Shown here piece after piece: positions 24,825 to 33,316 of a stretch of DNA of 41,976 bases (position 1 is its first letter; the number at the start of each line of letters is the position of its first letter). The stretch spans positions 1 through 41,976 of the forward strand of contig JAFECJ010000038.1 in the NCBI GenBank assembly GCA_018242205.1, written 5' to 3'. This DNA is from Pseudomonadota bacterium (GTDB lineage Bacteria > Pseudomonadota > Alphaproteobacteria > Rhizobiales > Xanthobacteraceae). The notes under the pieces are model-generated. The model saw nothing but the letters and a program-made list of their open reading frames with translations, searched no databases and had not been told where the DNA came from. Made by a program: the position numbers and the translations under genes.

Positions 24825-25631
24825 ATGTCCGAATCCTCCATCCTCGTGACGCGTGACGCCGGATTTCGCATCGTCACGCTCAACCGGCCCGCGCGGCTCA
24901 ATGCCTTCAACGACTCGATGCACGAGGAACTGCGCGCCGCGATCGACGACGCGGAGGCCGATGAAGACTGCCGTGCGCTGCTGCTCACGGGCGCCGGCCG
25001 CGCCTTCTGCGCCGGGCAGGATCTCAGCGACCGGCTGCTCAAGCCGGGCGAGAAGCCGGTGCCGCGCGAGTCGCTGGAGAAATATTACAATCCGCTGGTG
25101 CGCCGTCTGGGCGCCCTGCCTTTCCCGGTCGTCGCCGCCGTCAACGGCGTCGCCGCCGGCGCCGGCGCCAATGTCGCGCTGGCCTGCGACATCGTCATCG
25201 CCGCGATATCGGCAAGCTTCACGCAATCTTTCGCTCGCATCGGTCTGGTGCCGGATTCCGGCGGCACTTCCATCCTGCCGCGGCTGATCGGCGAGGCGCG
25301 CGCCCGCGCCTTGATGCTGACGGCCGAGCCGCTGCCGGCGCAACGTGCGGCGGAATGGGGCATGATCTGGCGCTGCGTCGACGACCAGGAATTGATGCCG
25401 GAGGCGATCGGCCTGTGCCGGAAATTCGCAGAGGCGCCGACGCAAGGGCTGGCGCTGATCAAGCGCGCGCTGGCGGCTTCGCCGACCAACTCGCTCGACG
25501 AGCAACTCGATCTCGAACGCGACCTGCAGCGCGAAGCGGTAATGTCGCCGGATTATGCCGAAGGCGTGCGCGCCTTCATGGAAAAGCGCAAACCGGTCTT
25601 CAGCGGACGCAAGAGCCGGCCGCAGGACTGA
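24825..25631 (+). CDS. Enoyl-CoA hydratase/isomerase family protein (PaaG-like)
   Basis: A 268-residue crotonase-fold enzyme acting on a CoA thioester. The oxyanion-hole segments are ALLLTGAGRAFCAGQDLSDR (about 52-71) and AAVNGVAAGAGANVALACDIVIA (about 104-126). The active-site acid is likely the Asp in LVPDSGGTSILPRLIG. The CAGQDLSDR form is typical of PaaG (ring-1,2-epoxyphenylacetyl-CoA isomerase) and related enzymes. HmfE, from furoate degradation, is another crotonase found beside molybdenum hydroxylase genes, so a hydrolase or isomerase role is also possible. No CoA ligase gene is in the window. Confidence 0.9.
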   Translation: MSESSILVTRDAGFRIVTLNRPARLNAFNDSMHEELRAAIDDAEADEDCRALLLTGAGRAFCAGQDLSDRLLKPGEKPVPRESLEKYYNPLVRRLGALPFPVVAAVNGVAAGAGANVALACDIVIAAISASFTQSFARIGLVPDSGGTSILPRLIGEARARALMLTAEPLPAQRAAEWGMIWRCVDDQELMPEAIGLCRKFAEAPTQGLALIKRALAASPTNSLDEQLDLERDLQREAVMSPDYAEGVRAFMEKRKPVFSGRKSRPQD

Positions 25632-25698
25632 CCGGCCGACAGGGGCCCGCCGCCGTATTTGCCGCCGACCGGCCGATTCCGGCCGCCTTTCCGGCACG

Positions 25699-25726
25699 TT
25701 GACTCTGCCCGGCCGTTCATTAGCAT
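25699..25726 (+). promoter_or_regulatory. Possible promoter of the molybdenum hydroxylase operon
   Basis: TTGACT (25699-25704) and TAGCAT (25721-25726) are spaced by 16 bases in the 173-base gap before the FAD subunit gene. The match is moderate. An 8-bp inverted repeat follows downstream at 25753-25778. Confidence 0.35.
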
Positions 25727-25752
25727 ACATACAATCTCGGAACGCGCGATCG

Positions 25753-25778
25753 CCGGAAAAAGCGGGTATATTTTCCGG
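25753..25778. promoter_or_regulatory. Inverted repeat in the leader of the molybdenum hydroxylase operon
   Basis: CCGGAAAA (25753-25760) and TTTTCCGG (25771-25778) are perfect inverted arms around ten bases, ending 26 bases before the FAD-subunit ATG. It can be an operator for a dimeric regulator or a small RNA hairpin near the ribosome site. Confidence 0.45.
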
Positions 25779-25804
25779 GCGGTATTGCGTGAAGGAAGGC
25801 CAGC

Positions 25805-26662
25805 ATGAAGCCAGCGCCCTTTGTCCGCCATGTTCCTCGCACACTCGACGAGGCGCTGAAGATTTTGACCGACGTTGCCGGCGAGGACGGCCGCGTTCTG
25901 GCCGGCGGCCAGAGCCTGGTGCCGATCATGGCGTTTCGTCTCGCCAAGCCGGCGCACCTCGTCGACATCAACGAGGTCGAAGGCCTTGATAAAATTGCCG
26001 ACGACGGCAAGACGCTGACCATCGGCGCCCGCGTCCGCCATGCCGCCTTCCATCAACCCGTCACCGCCAACCCGCTCGGCGCCCTGCTGTCTTACGTCGC
26101 GCGCCACATCGCGCATTATCCAATCCGCATGCGCGGCACCTTCTGCGGCAGCCTGGCGCATGCCGATCCGTCCTCGGAATGGTGCCTGACGTCGGCGACG
26201 CTCGGCGCCGTAATGGTGGCGAAGAGCGTCAAGGGAACGCGCGACATCAAGGCCGCCGAATTCTTCGACGGCATCATGTCGACCAACCTGAAGGAAGACG
26301 AACTGCTCGCCGAGATGCGGCTGCCGTTACTGCCGGCGGACGCTAAATTCGGCTTCTACGAATTCTCGCGCCGGGCCGGCGACTTCGCCATGGCGGCGTC
26401 GCTGGTCACCTATCGCCTCGACGGCGGCAAGATCGTCGATGCGCGGGTCGGCCTTGGCGGCGCCGAGGCCTCGCCGCGCCGCATTCCGGAAGCGGAGGCC
26501 GAACTCAACGGCAAGGCGCCTAGCGATGCCGCCTTCCGCGCCGCCGGCGAAGCCGCGAGCGCCGCCATCGAGCCGCTGGAAGATCACCAGACCGACGCCG
26601 CCTATCGCCGCGATCTGGTGAAGGTCGTGGTGCGCCGGGCTTTGGAACATTCACTCACATGA
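25805..26662 (+). CDS. Molybdenum hydroxylase FAD subunit (CoxM-like)
   Basis: A 285-residue medium subunit carrying FAD for a xanthine-oxidase-family hydroxylase. The first FAD motif is AGGQSLVP (33-40); the second is RGTFCGSLAHADPSSEW (110-126), where Cys replaces the usual Gly of GGS. The CO-dehydrogenase flavoprotein C-terminal domain covers about 180-280. It passes electrons from the 2Fe-2S clusters to the acceptor. GAAGGAAGG precedes the ATG. Its stop overlaps the first large-subunit start by ATGA. It is the only FAD subunit for two large subunits in this operon. Confidence 0.92.
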   Translation: MKPAPFVRHVPRTLDEALKILTDVAGEDGRVLAGGQSLVPIMAFRLAKPAHLVDINEVEGLDKIADDGKTLTIGARVRHAAFHQPVTANPLGALLSYVARHIAHYPIRMRGTFCGSLAHADPSSEWCLTSATLGAVMVAKSVKGTRDIKAAEFFDGIMSTNLKEDELLAEMRLPLLPADAKFGFYEFSRRAGDFAMAASLVTYRLDGGKIVDARVGLGGAEASPRRIPEAEAELNGKAPSDAAFRAAGEAASAAIEPLEDHQTDAAYRRDLVKVVVRRALEHSLT

Positions 26663-29004
26663 GCGCCCACACCAAAGGCTCCGGTGGCGACGGCATGAAG
26701 TGGGTCGGCCGTTCGATCCGCCGTGTCGAAGATCCGGCTTTGCTGCGCGGCAGGGGTCGCTTCACCGGCGACCTGCCGGCTACGCACTGGGTGCGCTTCG
26801 TGCGCAGCCCGAATGCCGCCGGCAAGATCAAGAGCATCAGCGCGCCGGACGGCGCAGTGGTGATCACCGCCGCCGACATCAAGGGCGTGAAGAAGATCAC
26901 GCCGATGCTGCACAAATTCGAGTACCGCCCGGTCGGCCAGCCGATCCTGGCCGATGGCGAGGTGCGCTTCGTCGGCGAAGCCGTCGTCGCCGTCGTTGCC
27001 GCGACGGAAGAAGAAGCCGAGGACATCGCCGATCTGGTCGAGATCGATATTGAAGACGCCGAGGCGCTGGTCGACAGCCGCGTGGCGATCGCCGCCGGCG
27101 CGCGGCAGATCCACGCCGAAGCGCCCGGCAACGTCATCCTCAAGGGCGAGGTCAAGTCACCGGGTTTCGATGCGGTCTGGGCGAGTGCCGCGAAGATCGT
27201 GAAGATCGACGCCCGCTCCAACCGGCAGAACGCGACGCCGATGGAGCCGCGCGCGGCGCACGCGGCTTACGATGCGGCGAGCGGCCGCGTCACCTTGCAT
27301 TGTACGACGCAGATGCCGCATCTGATGCGCACCGCGATCGCCGACTGTCTCGGCATGCCGGAGAGCGACCTGCGCGTCATCGCGCCCGATGTCGGCGGCG
27401 GCTTCGGCCAGAAGATGTCGCTGTGCACCGAATACGTGCTGGTGACCTGGCTGGCGCGGCATCTGAAATCGTCGGTTGGCTGGACCGAGGACCGCCGCGA
27501 GAACCTGATCGCCTCGTTTCATTCGCGCGACCAGTACGTCACGCTGGAAGGCGCGTTCGACAAGGACGCCAAACTGCTGGCGCTGCGCGCCGACGTTCTG
27601 TCCAATGTCGGCGCCTATTCCTGTTTCCCCACCACCTCCGGTGTCGAGCCGCTGATGGCGATGGCGGAAATGCCGGGGCCTTACGACTTTCAGCACTATC
27701 AATGCCTGGCGCGCGGCGCGCTGACCAACACCTGCACCATGGCGGCCTATCGCGGCGTGTCGCGCCCGGTCATTACCTTCACGCTGGAACGACTGATGGA
27801 CAAGGCCGCCAAGGCCTTCGCCATCGATCCGGTCGACATCCGCCGCAAGAACCTGATCACGACGTTCCCCTACAAGTCGGCGATGGGCCTCGAATACGAC
27901 GAGGCGAGCTACCGCGAGACCATGGAGATGGCGGTCGAGGCCATCAACCTGCCGGCGTTCCGCGCCCGCCAGCAACTGGCGCGCGAGCGGGGCGAATATC
28001 TCGGCATTGGCTTTGCCACCTTCTCCGAGCGCACCGGCTACGGCTCTCCTGCGTTTGCCGCGCGCGGCATGGCGATCACGCCGGGCTGGGAGACGGTGCA
28101 TGTCACCGTCGATCCGTCCGGCTACGTCGAGGCGCGCATCGGCTCGTCGCCGCACGGCCAGGGCCTGCGCACAACTCTGGCGCAGATCATCGCCGACGAG
28201 ATCGGCGTGCCGCCGGACATGATCAAGATCGTCCATGGCGACACCGAAACCGCGCCTTACGGCTGGGGCACTTTCGCCTCCCGCTCGCTGGTGATTTCCG
28301 GCGGCGCCACCTTGATCGCGTCGCGAAAAATCAGGGCCAAGCTGCTCAAGATCGCCGAGCACATGCTGGAAGCGGCCGAGACCGACATCGTGCTCGCCGA
28401 CGGCAAGGCCAAGGTCGCCGGCACCGACCGCGAAGTCTCGATCGCGGCGATGGCGCGCGAAGCCTATACGCAGACGCATCGCTTCAAGGGCGAGATCGAG
28501 CCCGGTCTTTCCGAAAGCGGCACCTACGATCCGCCAGGCACCTTCTCCAACGCCTGCCACGTCGCCATCGTGCGGCTCGATCCCGAGACCGGCCACGTCA
28601 AGCTCGAGCGCTATCTGGTGGCGGAAGACGCCGGCCGCATCATCAATCCGATGATCGCCGACGGCCAGGTTCATGGCGGCGTCGTCCAGGGTATCGGTAA
28701 CGCGCTCTTGGAAGAGATCATCTACGACGAGTCGGGCGCGATCCTCACCGCCAACCTCGCCGACTACATGCCGCCGACCGCGCATGAAGTGCCGCCGATC
28801 GAGCTGCATCACATGGAAACGCCGTCGACGCAGTCCGTCACCAAGGCCAAGGGTCTCGGCGAAGGCGGCACCATTGGACCGCCCGCCGCCATCGTGAATG
28901 CCATCAACGACGCGATGGCGCCGTTCGATGTCGAGATCGACACCATTCCGGCCACTCCGCAGCGCATTCGCGCCTTGCTGCGCAACGCCGAGAGAGCACC
29001 ATGA
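26659..29004 (+). CDS. Molybdenum hydroxylase large subunit 1 (molybdopterin-binding, CoxL-like)
   Basis: A 781-residue catalytic subunit binding the molybdopterin cofactor; members hydroxylate carbons of heterocycles, aldehydes or related substrates with water as oxygen source. The N-terminal a/b-hammerhead domain begins WVGRSIRRVEDPALLRGRGRFTGDL. Cofactor contacts are GGGFGQ (246-251) and the active-site loop AYRGVSRP (363-370); the catalytic Glu is Glu735 in GLGEGGTIGPP. The loop lacks the Cys of true CO dehydrogenases (AYRCSFR), so CO is not the substrate. It is coupled by ATGA to the genes on both sides. Subunit order is FAD, large 1, 2Fe-2S, large 2. Confidence 0.92.
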   Translation: MSAHTKGSGGDGMKWVGRSIRRVEDPALLRGRGRFTGDLPATHWVRFVRSPNAAGKIKSISAPDGAVVITAADIKGVKKITPMLHKFEYRPVGQPILADGEVRFVGEAVVAVVAATEEEAEDIADLVEIDIEDAEALVDSRVAIAAGARQIHAEAPGNVILKGEVKSPGFDAVWASAAKIVKIDARSNRQNATPMEPRAAHAAYDAASGRVTLHCTTQMPHLMRTAIADCLGMPESDLRVIAPDVGGGFGQKMSLCTEYVLVTWLARHLKSSVGWTEDRRENLIASFHSRDQYVTLEGAFDKDAKLLALRADVLSNVGAYSCFPTTSGVEPLMAMAEMPGPYDFQHYQCLARGALTNTCTMAAYRGVSRPVITFTLERLMDKAAKAFAIDPVDIRRKNLITTFPYKSAMGLEYDEASYRETMEMAVEAINLPAFRARQQLARERGEYLGIGFATFSERTGYGSPAFAARGMAITPGWETVHVTVDPSGYVEARIGSSPHGQGLRTTLAQIIADEIGVPPDMIKIVHGDTETAPYGWGTFASRSLVISGGATLIASRKIRAKLLKIAEHMLEAAETDIVLADGKAKVAGTDREVSIAAMAREAYTQTHRFKGEIEPGLSESGTYDPPGTFSNACHVAIVRLDPETGHVKLERYLVAEDAGRIINPMIADGQVHGGVVQGIGNALLEEIIYDESGAILTANLADYMPPTAHEVPPIELHHMETPSTQSVTKAKGLGEGGTIGPPAAIVNAINDAMAPFDVEIDTIPATPQRIRALLRNAERAP

Positions 29005-29477
29005 CTGACAAGACCGCCATCACGCTGAATATCAACGGCAAGGACTACGCCATCGAAGTCGAGCCGCGCCGCACCTTGGCGGATGCGATCCGCGAGGACT
29101 GCGGTCAGACCGGCACGCATATCGGCTGCGAGCACGGCGTCTGCGGCGCCTGCACCGTCATCGTCGACGGCGCGCCGGTGCGCTCGTGCCTGATGTTCGC
29201 GGCGCAGGCCGACGGCAAGACGATCCGTACCGTCGAGGGCCTGGCCGATGGCGACAGACTGCATCCGATGCAACAGGCCTTCATGGACAATCACGGCCTG
29301 CAGTGCGGCTTTTGCACGCCCGGCTTCCTGATGCTGGCGGTCGGCGTCTTGGAGCGCGAACCCAATATCAGCGACGAGGATTTGATCGACGTCCTGTCGT
29401 CGAACCTGTGCCGCTGCACCGGCTATCAGAACATCATCAAATCCGTGCGCGCCGCGGCGCAGGAGATGCGGAAGTGA
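29001..29477 (+). CDS. Molybdenum hydroxylase 2Fe-2S subunit (CoxS-like)
   Basis: A 158-residue small subunit with both clusters of this family. The plant-ferredoxin-type cluster uses Cys43, Cys48, Cys51 and Cys63 (GCEHGVCGACTV...RSC). The helical-domain cluster uses Cys102, Cys105, Cys137 and Cys139 (CGFCTPG...CRCTGY). It carries electrons from molybdenum to FAD. The start overlaps large subunit 1 by ATGA, and large subunit 2 follows after 15 bases. Confidence 0.95.
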   Translation: MTDKTAITLNINGKDYAIEVEPRRTLADAIREDCGQTGTHIGCEHGVCGACTVIVDGAPVRSCLMFAAQADGKTIRTVEGLADGDRLHPMQQAFMDNHGLQCGFCTPGFLMLAVGVLEREPNISDEDLIDVLSSNLCRCTGYQNIIKSVRAAAQEMRK

Positions 29478-29492
29478 CGCTGGCACGCCACC

Positions 29493-31763
29493 ATGGCTGA
29501 GCCAAAGAACAAATTCATCGGCCGCTCGGTACCGCGGCTGGAAGACCGGCCGCTACTCACCGGCCAGGGCCGCTTTGCCGCCGACGTCAATTTCCCCGGC
29601 CAGTGGGCGATGCGCGTGGTGCGTTCGCCCATCGCGCATGGCAGGCTCAAGGGCATCGATGCATCGGCCGCGCTCGCCATGGACGGCGTCCATGCGGTGT
29701 GGACCTTCGCCGATGTCGCGCACATCCCGCCGATCCCGTTCCGCCTGACCGGCCTCGTCGAACTCGAACCCTATCAGCAGCGCGTGATGGCGAGCGACAT
29801 TGTGCGCTATGTCGGCGAACCGGTCGCCGTGGTGTTCGCCGACGACGCCTATATCGCCGAGGACGCCGCCGAAGCGGTCGAACTCGACATCGAGCCGCTC
29901 AAGCCGGTGATGCAGGCGACCGATGCGCCGGGACCGTTCGACGCGGCAAAGAACACCGAGCCTAGCGTCATCGTCAAAAGCTATGGCGACGTCGACGCCG
30001 CGTTCAAGACAGCCGATTCCATCATCACGCTCGAATTGTCGGTCGGCCGTCATTCCGGCGTGCCGCTGGAGACGCGCGGCGCCATCGGCTTCTACAACGA
30101 AGCGCTCGATCGCCTGGAGATGCATGGCGCCGCCAAGGTGCCGCACTGGAACCGCGACACGATGGGCCGCATGCTCGGCCGCACCCGCGACGACTTCCAG
30201 CTATTCGAAGGCCATGTCGGCGGCGGCTTCGGCATCCGCGGCGAGATCTATCCCGAGGACGTCATCGTCTGCGCCGCGGCTTTGCACTTCAAAAAGCCAA
30301 TCAAGTGGGTCGAGGATCGTCGCGAGCATCTGATCAGCGCCAATCATTCGCGGCAGCAGACGCACCGCATCCGCGCCGCCATCGATCGCCAAGGCCGCAT
30401 TCTCGCCATCGACGACGAGTTCTTCCACGACAACGGCGCCTATATGCGCACCCACGCCGCGACTGTGCCGGATCTCGCCGCGGCGATGCTGCCGGGGCCC
30501 TATCGCGTGCCGGCCTATCGCGCCACCGGTCACATTCGCCTCACCAACAAGACGCCGTGCGGCACCTATCGCGCGCCGGGCCGCTATGAAACGACCTTCG
30601 TGCGCGAGCGCCTCATCGACGCCATCGCTGCCAATGTCGGCATCGACAAGGTCGAGATCCGCAAGCGCAATCTGCTGCCGAAGAGCGCCATGCCCTATGC
30701 GCTCAATCTCGATACGCTCGGTACCCACATTGTCTATGACTCCGGCGATTACGCCCTGCTGCTCGACAAGGCCCTGGAGCGCGCAGGCTGGCCGAAGCTG
30801 CAGAAGGAGATCGCCAAGCGCCGCGCCAATGGCGAGCTGGTCGGTGCCGGCATCGCCATGTTCGTCGAGAAGAGCGGCCTCGGTCCGTTCGACGACGTGC
30901 GCCTTGAAGTGAAAGCCGACGGCGGCATCGAGCTCGTGACCGGCGCGGCCTCGGTCGGTCAGGGCGTCGAGACCGCGATGGCGCAGATCTGTGCCGAGAC
31001 GCTCGGCGTCGATTACGCCACGGTCAATGTCGTGCACGGCCAGACCGACCGCATCGGCCGCGGCCTCGGCGCCTTTGCCTCGCGCGTCACGGTGATGACC
31101 GGCGAAGCAACCCGCCGCGCCTCGGTCAAGCTGCGCACCAAAGCACTGACGCTGGCCGCCGAACTGATGCAGGCCGACGCCGAGCAGCTCGACATCGTCG
31201 ACGGTGAGATCGTGCCGGCCGGCGGCGCCGGACCGTCGATGAAGCTCGCCGAATTGGCGGAAGCCAAGCCCGGCGAACTCGTCGCCGAGGATTCGTTCGA
31301 ATCCAAGCACATGGTCTATCCCTACGGCGTCCATGTCGCGGCGGTGGGCGTCGACCCCGAGACCGGCGGCGTCACCATTGAGAAATACGTGATGGCCTAT
31401 GACGTCGGCCGCGCCGTCAATCCGACGCTGGTCGAGGGCCAGATCGCCGGCGGCCTGGCGCAGGGCATCGGCGGCGCGCTGTATGAGGAATTCCTCTATG
31501 ACGAAGGCGGCGAGCCTTTGTCCGTGACCTTCGCCGATTATCTGATACCGACCGCGCGCGAGGTGCCGCCCTCCTCGATCCTGATCACCGAGGACGCGCC
31601 GAGCCCGCTCAATCCGCTCGGGCTGAAAGGCGCCGGTGAAGGCGGCACCAACCCTGTTGGCGCGGTGATCGCCTCTGCTATAGATGACGCCTTGCAACGG
31701 CCGGGCGCGATCCTCACCCTTCCGGTGACGCCGCAGCGCCTGCGCGCGATCTGTAAGAAATAA
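29493..31763 (+). CDS. Molybdenum hydroxylase large subunit 2 (molybdopterin-binding)
   Basis: A 756-residue second catalytic subunit, clearly different from large subunit 1. It begins FIGRSVPRLEDRPLLTGQGRFAADV. Its cofactor motif is GGGFGIR (243-249), its active-site loop GTYRAPGR (357-364) and its catalytic Glu is Glu716 in LKGAGEGGTNP. The distinct loop (YRAPGR here, YRGVSRP in subunit 1) suggests a different substrate or position specificity. It has no FAD or 2Fe-2S genes of its own nearby, so it probably shares those upstream. Thirty-eight bases separate it from the amidohydrolase gene. Confidence 0.92.
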   Translation: MAEPKNKFIGRSVPRLEDRPLLTGQGRFAADVNFPGQWAMRVVRSPIAHGRLKGIDASAALAMDGVHAVWTFADVAHIPPIPFRLTGLVELEPYQQRVMASDIVRYVGEPVAVVFADDAYIAEDAAEAVELDIEPLKPVMQATDAPGPFDAAKNTEPSVIVKSYGDVDAAFKTADSIITLELSVGRHSGVPLETRGAIGFYNEALDRLEMHGAAKVPHWNRDTMGRMLGRTRDDFQLFEGHVGGGFGIRGEIYPEDVIVCAAALHFKKPIKWVEDRREHLISANHSRQQTHRIRAAIDRQGRILAIDDEFFHDNGAYMRTHAATVPDLAAAMLPGPYRVPAYRATGHIRLTNKTPCGTYRAPGRYETTFVRERLIDAIAANVGIDKVEIRKRNLLPKSAMPYALNLDTLGTHIVYDSGDYALLLDKALERAGWPKLQKEIAKRRANGELVGAGIAMFVEKSGLGPFDDVRLEVKADGGIELVTGAASVGQGVETAMAQICAETLGVDYATVNVVHGQTDRIGRGLGAFASRVTVMTGEATRRASVKLRTKALTLAAELMQADAEQLDIVDGEIVPAGGAGPSMKLAELAEAKPGELVAEDSFESKHMVYPYGVHVAAVGVDPETGGVTIEKYVMAYDVGRAVNPTLVEGQIAGGLAQGIGGALYEEFLYDEGGEPLSVTFADYLIPTAREVPPSSILITEDAPSPLNPLGLKGAGEGGTNPVGAVIASAIDDALQRPGAILTLPVTPQRLRAICKK

Positions 31764-31801
31764 AAGACGAGCGCTGCCGCAAGGCGCTCGCCGGAGGAAA
31801 C

Positions 31802-32635
31802 ATGATCGACGACAGCGTGCCGCAATTGAAGGCGCCGGCCGGCACCTGCGATTGCCATATCCACATTTACGATTCGACTTACCCGACCGCGCCGACCGCC
31901 GTGGTGACGCCGCCGGATGCCTCACTCGCCGATTACAAGACGATGTGCCGCAAGGTCGGCATCGAACGCACCGTGCTGGTGCAGGCCTCCGCCTACGGCA
32001 AGGACAACCGGCTACTGCTCAAGTGCATGGCCGAGATGGGGCCGCGCACCCGCGCCATCGTCGTGGTCGATGAGACGGTCACCGACGCCGAGCTCGACCG
32101 CCTGACCAAACTGGGCGCGCGCGGCATCCGCTTCTTCATGCTGGCCGGCGCGCCGCTGCCGCTGTCGCTGCTCGAGACCATGGCGGCGCGGGTCGCGCCG
32201 TTCGGCTGGACCATCAATTTCCAGTGCGACGGCCGCGAGCTCGCCGATCACGAAGCACGCCTCAAGGCGCTGCCGACTACCGTCACCATCGACCACCAGG
32301 GCAAGTTCCTCGATCCGGTCGAGCCGGACCATCCGGGCTTCAAGGCGCTGTTGCGTCTCTTGGACACCGGCAAGGTCTGGTACAAGCTCGCCGCGCCCTA
32401 CGAGACGTCGAAGCTTGGCCCGCCCTATTACGACGACGTCGGCAAGCTGGCGAAGCTTCTGGTCAAGGCCGCGCCGGAGCGCGGACTGTGGGCGTCGAAC
32501 TGGCCCTATCCGATGGCCGGCGCCAAGACGCCGAAGGACGCCTGGATGCTCGACATGCTGCTCGACTGGGTGCCGGACGAGAAAACGCGGCACAAGATCC
32601 TGGTCGACAATCCAACGAAGCTGTACGGGTTTTGA
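31802..32635 (+). CDS. Amidohydrolase-family TIM-barrel hydrolase (COG3618, lactonase-like)
   Basis: A 277-residue protein of the group containing 2-pyrone-4,6-dicarboxylate hydrolase (LigI) and D-galactarolactone isomerase. It starts PAGTCDCHIHIYD, with the HxH pair His19/His21, and continues with RTVLVQASAYGKDN, GIRFFM, TVTIDHQGKF and a C-terminal WASNWPYP (Asn233) where most amidohydrolases have Asp in this position (WGTDWPH). Lactone or ring-cleavage product hydrolysis is the best guess. GGAGGAAAC gives an excellent ribosome site. It closes the rightward catabolic set and converges on the MarR gene. Confidence 0.87.
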   Translation: MIDDSVPQLKAPAGTCDCHIHIYDSTYPTAPTAVVTPPDASLADYKTMCRKVGIERTVLVQASAYGKDNRLLLKCMAEMGPRTRAIVVVDETVTDAELDRLTKLGARGIRFFMLAGAPLPLSLLETMAARVAPFGWTINFQCDGRELADHEARLKALPTTVTIDHQGKFLDPVEPDHPGFKALLRLLDTGKVWYKLAAPYETSKLGPPYYDDVGKLAKLLVKAAPERGLWASNWPYPMAGAKTPKDAWMLDMLLDWVPDEKTRHKILVDNPTKLYGF

Positions 32636-32658
32636 GAACGAGACGAGCGCCCCACACT

Positions 32659-32744
32659 CCGTTCGTTCCCGCGTAGGCGGAAACCGAGAGTCCCGTTCTC
32701 ATGAACTTGCCGCTTCCGGGTCCCGCTTTCGCGGGGACGAACGG
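32659..32744. repeat. Palindromic intergenic repeat between convergent genes
   Basis: Ends CCGTTCGTTCCCGCG and CGCGGGGACGAACGG are near-perfect inverted copies around an 86-base element, with further inner partial pairing. Sequences containing CCCGCTTTCGCGGGGACGAA are a common dispersed type in this bacterial group. Lying between the amidohydrolase and MarR stops, it may act as a transcription end for both. Confidence 0.65.
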
Positions 32745-32753
32745 CGCGCGATA

Positions 32754-33215
32754 TCACCCCAGCTTCTTCAGCAGCGCCGCGATGGTGCGTTGCTCGGTCG
32801 CCGTCAGCGGCATCAAGGTCTGCGCCGTGATCCTGGCCGCTACCTTCATCGCCGCCTCGGTGACGCGGCGGCCTTCATCGGTCAACGTCACGGCACGGCG
32901 GCGGCGGTCCTTGGGATCGCTCAGCGCCGTCACGAAGCCGCGGGCGCCGAGGCGATCTACCACGCCCTTGATGGTCGCGGCATCGAGATAGATGAGGCGG
33001 CCGAGCTGGTTCTGCGATGACGGACCGGTCTCGTACAATTTGGCGAGCGCGGCGAACTGCGTCTGTGTCAGTCCCTCGACCATGTTGGCGGTGAAAATCG
33101 ACGTGTGCCGCTGCATGGCGATACGCATCAGGAAGCCGACCTGCGCGTCGAGCGAGTAGCCCCCGTTCGGCCTTGTATCCGCTACGCGGGCGACAGGGAG
33201 TTTGCTGCGCGCCAT
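32754..33215 (-). CDS. MarR family transcriptional regulator
   Basis: A 153-residue winged-helix repressor. The DNA-binding part covers about residues 48-115: LTQTQFAALAKLYETGPSSQNQLGRLIYLDAATIKGVVDRLGARGFVTA, followed by the wing SDPKDRRRRAVTLTDEG. Dimerisation helices lie at both ends. MarR proteins in aromatic catabolic loci usually respond to a pathway acid or CoA ester. It lies 101 bases downstream of the second livF in the same direction and is the only regulator in the 19-41 kb region, so it is the natural candidate to act at the operator-like sites there. Confidence 0.9.
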   Translation of the reverse strand: MARSKLPVARVADTRPNGGYSLDAQVGFLMRIAMQRHTSIFTANMVEGLTQTQFAALAKLYETGPSSQNQLGRLIYLDAATIKGVVDRLGARGFVTALSDPKDRRRRAVTLTDEGRRVTEAAMKVAARITAQTLMPLTATEQRTIAALLKKLG

Positions 33216-33316
33216 TCCTCGCTTCCGATAGGAGCCGTTGCCGGCCCACGAACAGGCCCACGTGAATCATGACCGGGAATTGAGTGGAGCGAAAGCCTTT
33301 TTCCCGGCAATTCGGG

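Noticed and set aside
27721..27780. True carbon monoxide dehydrogenase large subunit
   Set aside because: The active-site loop is AYRGVSRP and lacks the Cys of the CO dehydrogenase motif AYRCSFR. No other cox genes are present.
27157..28812. Long antisense frame over molybdenum hydroxylase large subunit 1
   Set aside because: Antisense shadow of a strongly recognised gene. The same reasoning applies to the frames antisense to large subunit 2 and to the rightward frame over the system 2 permease.
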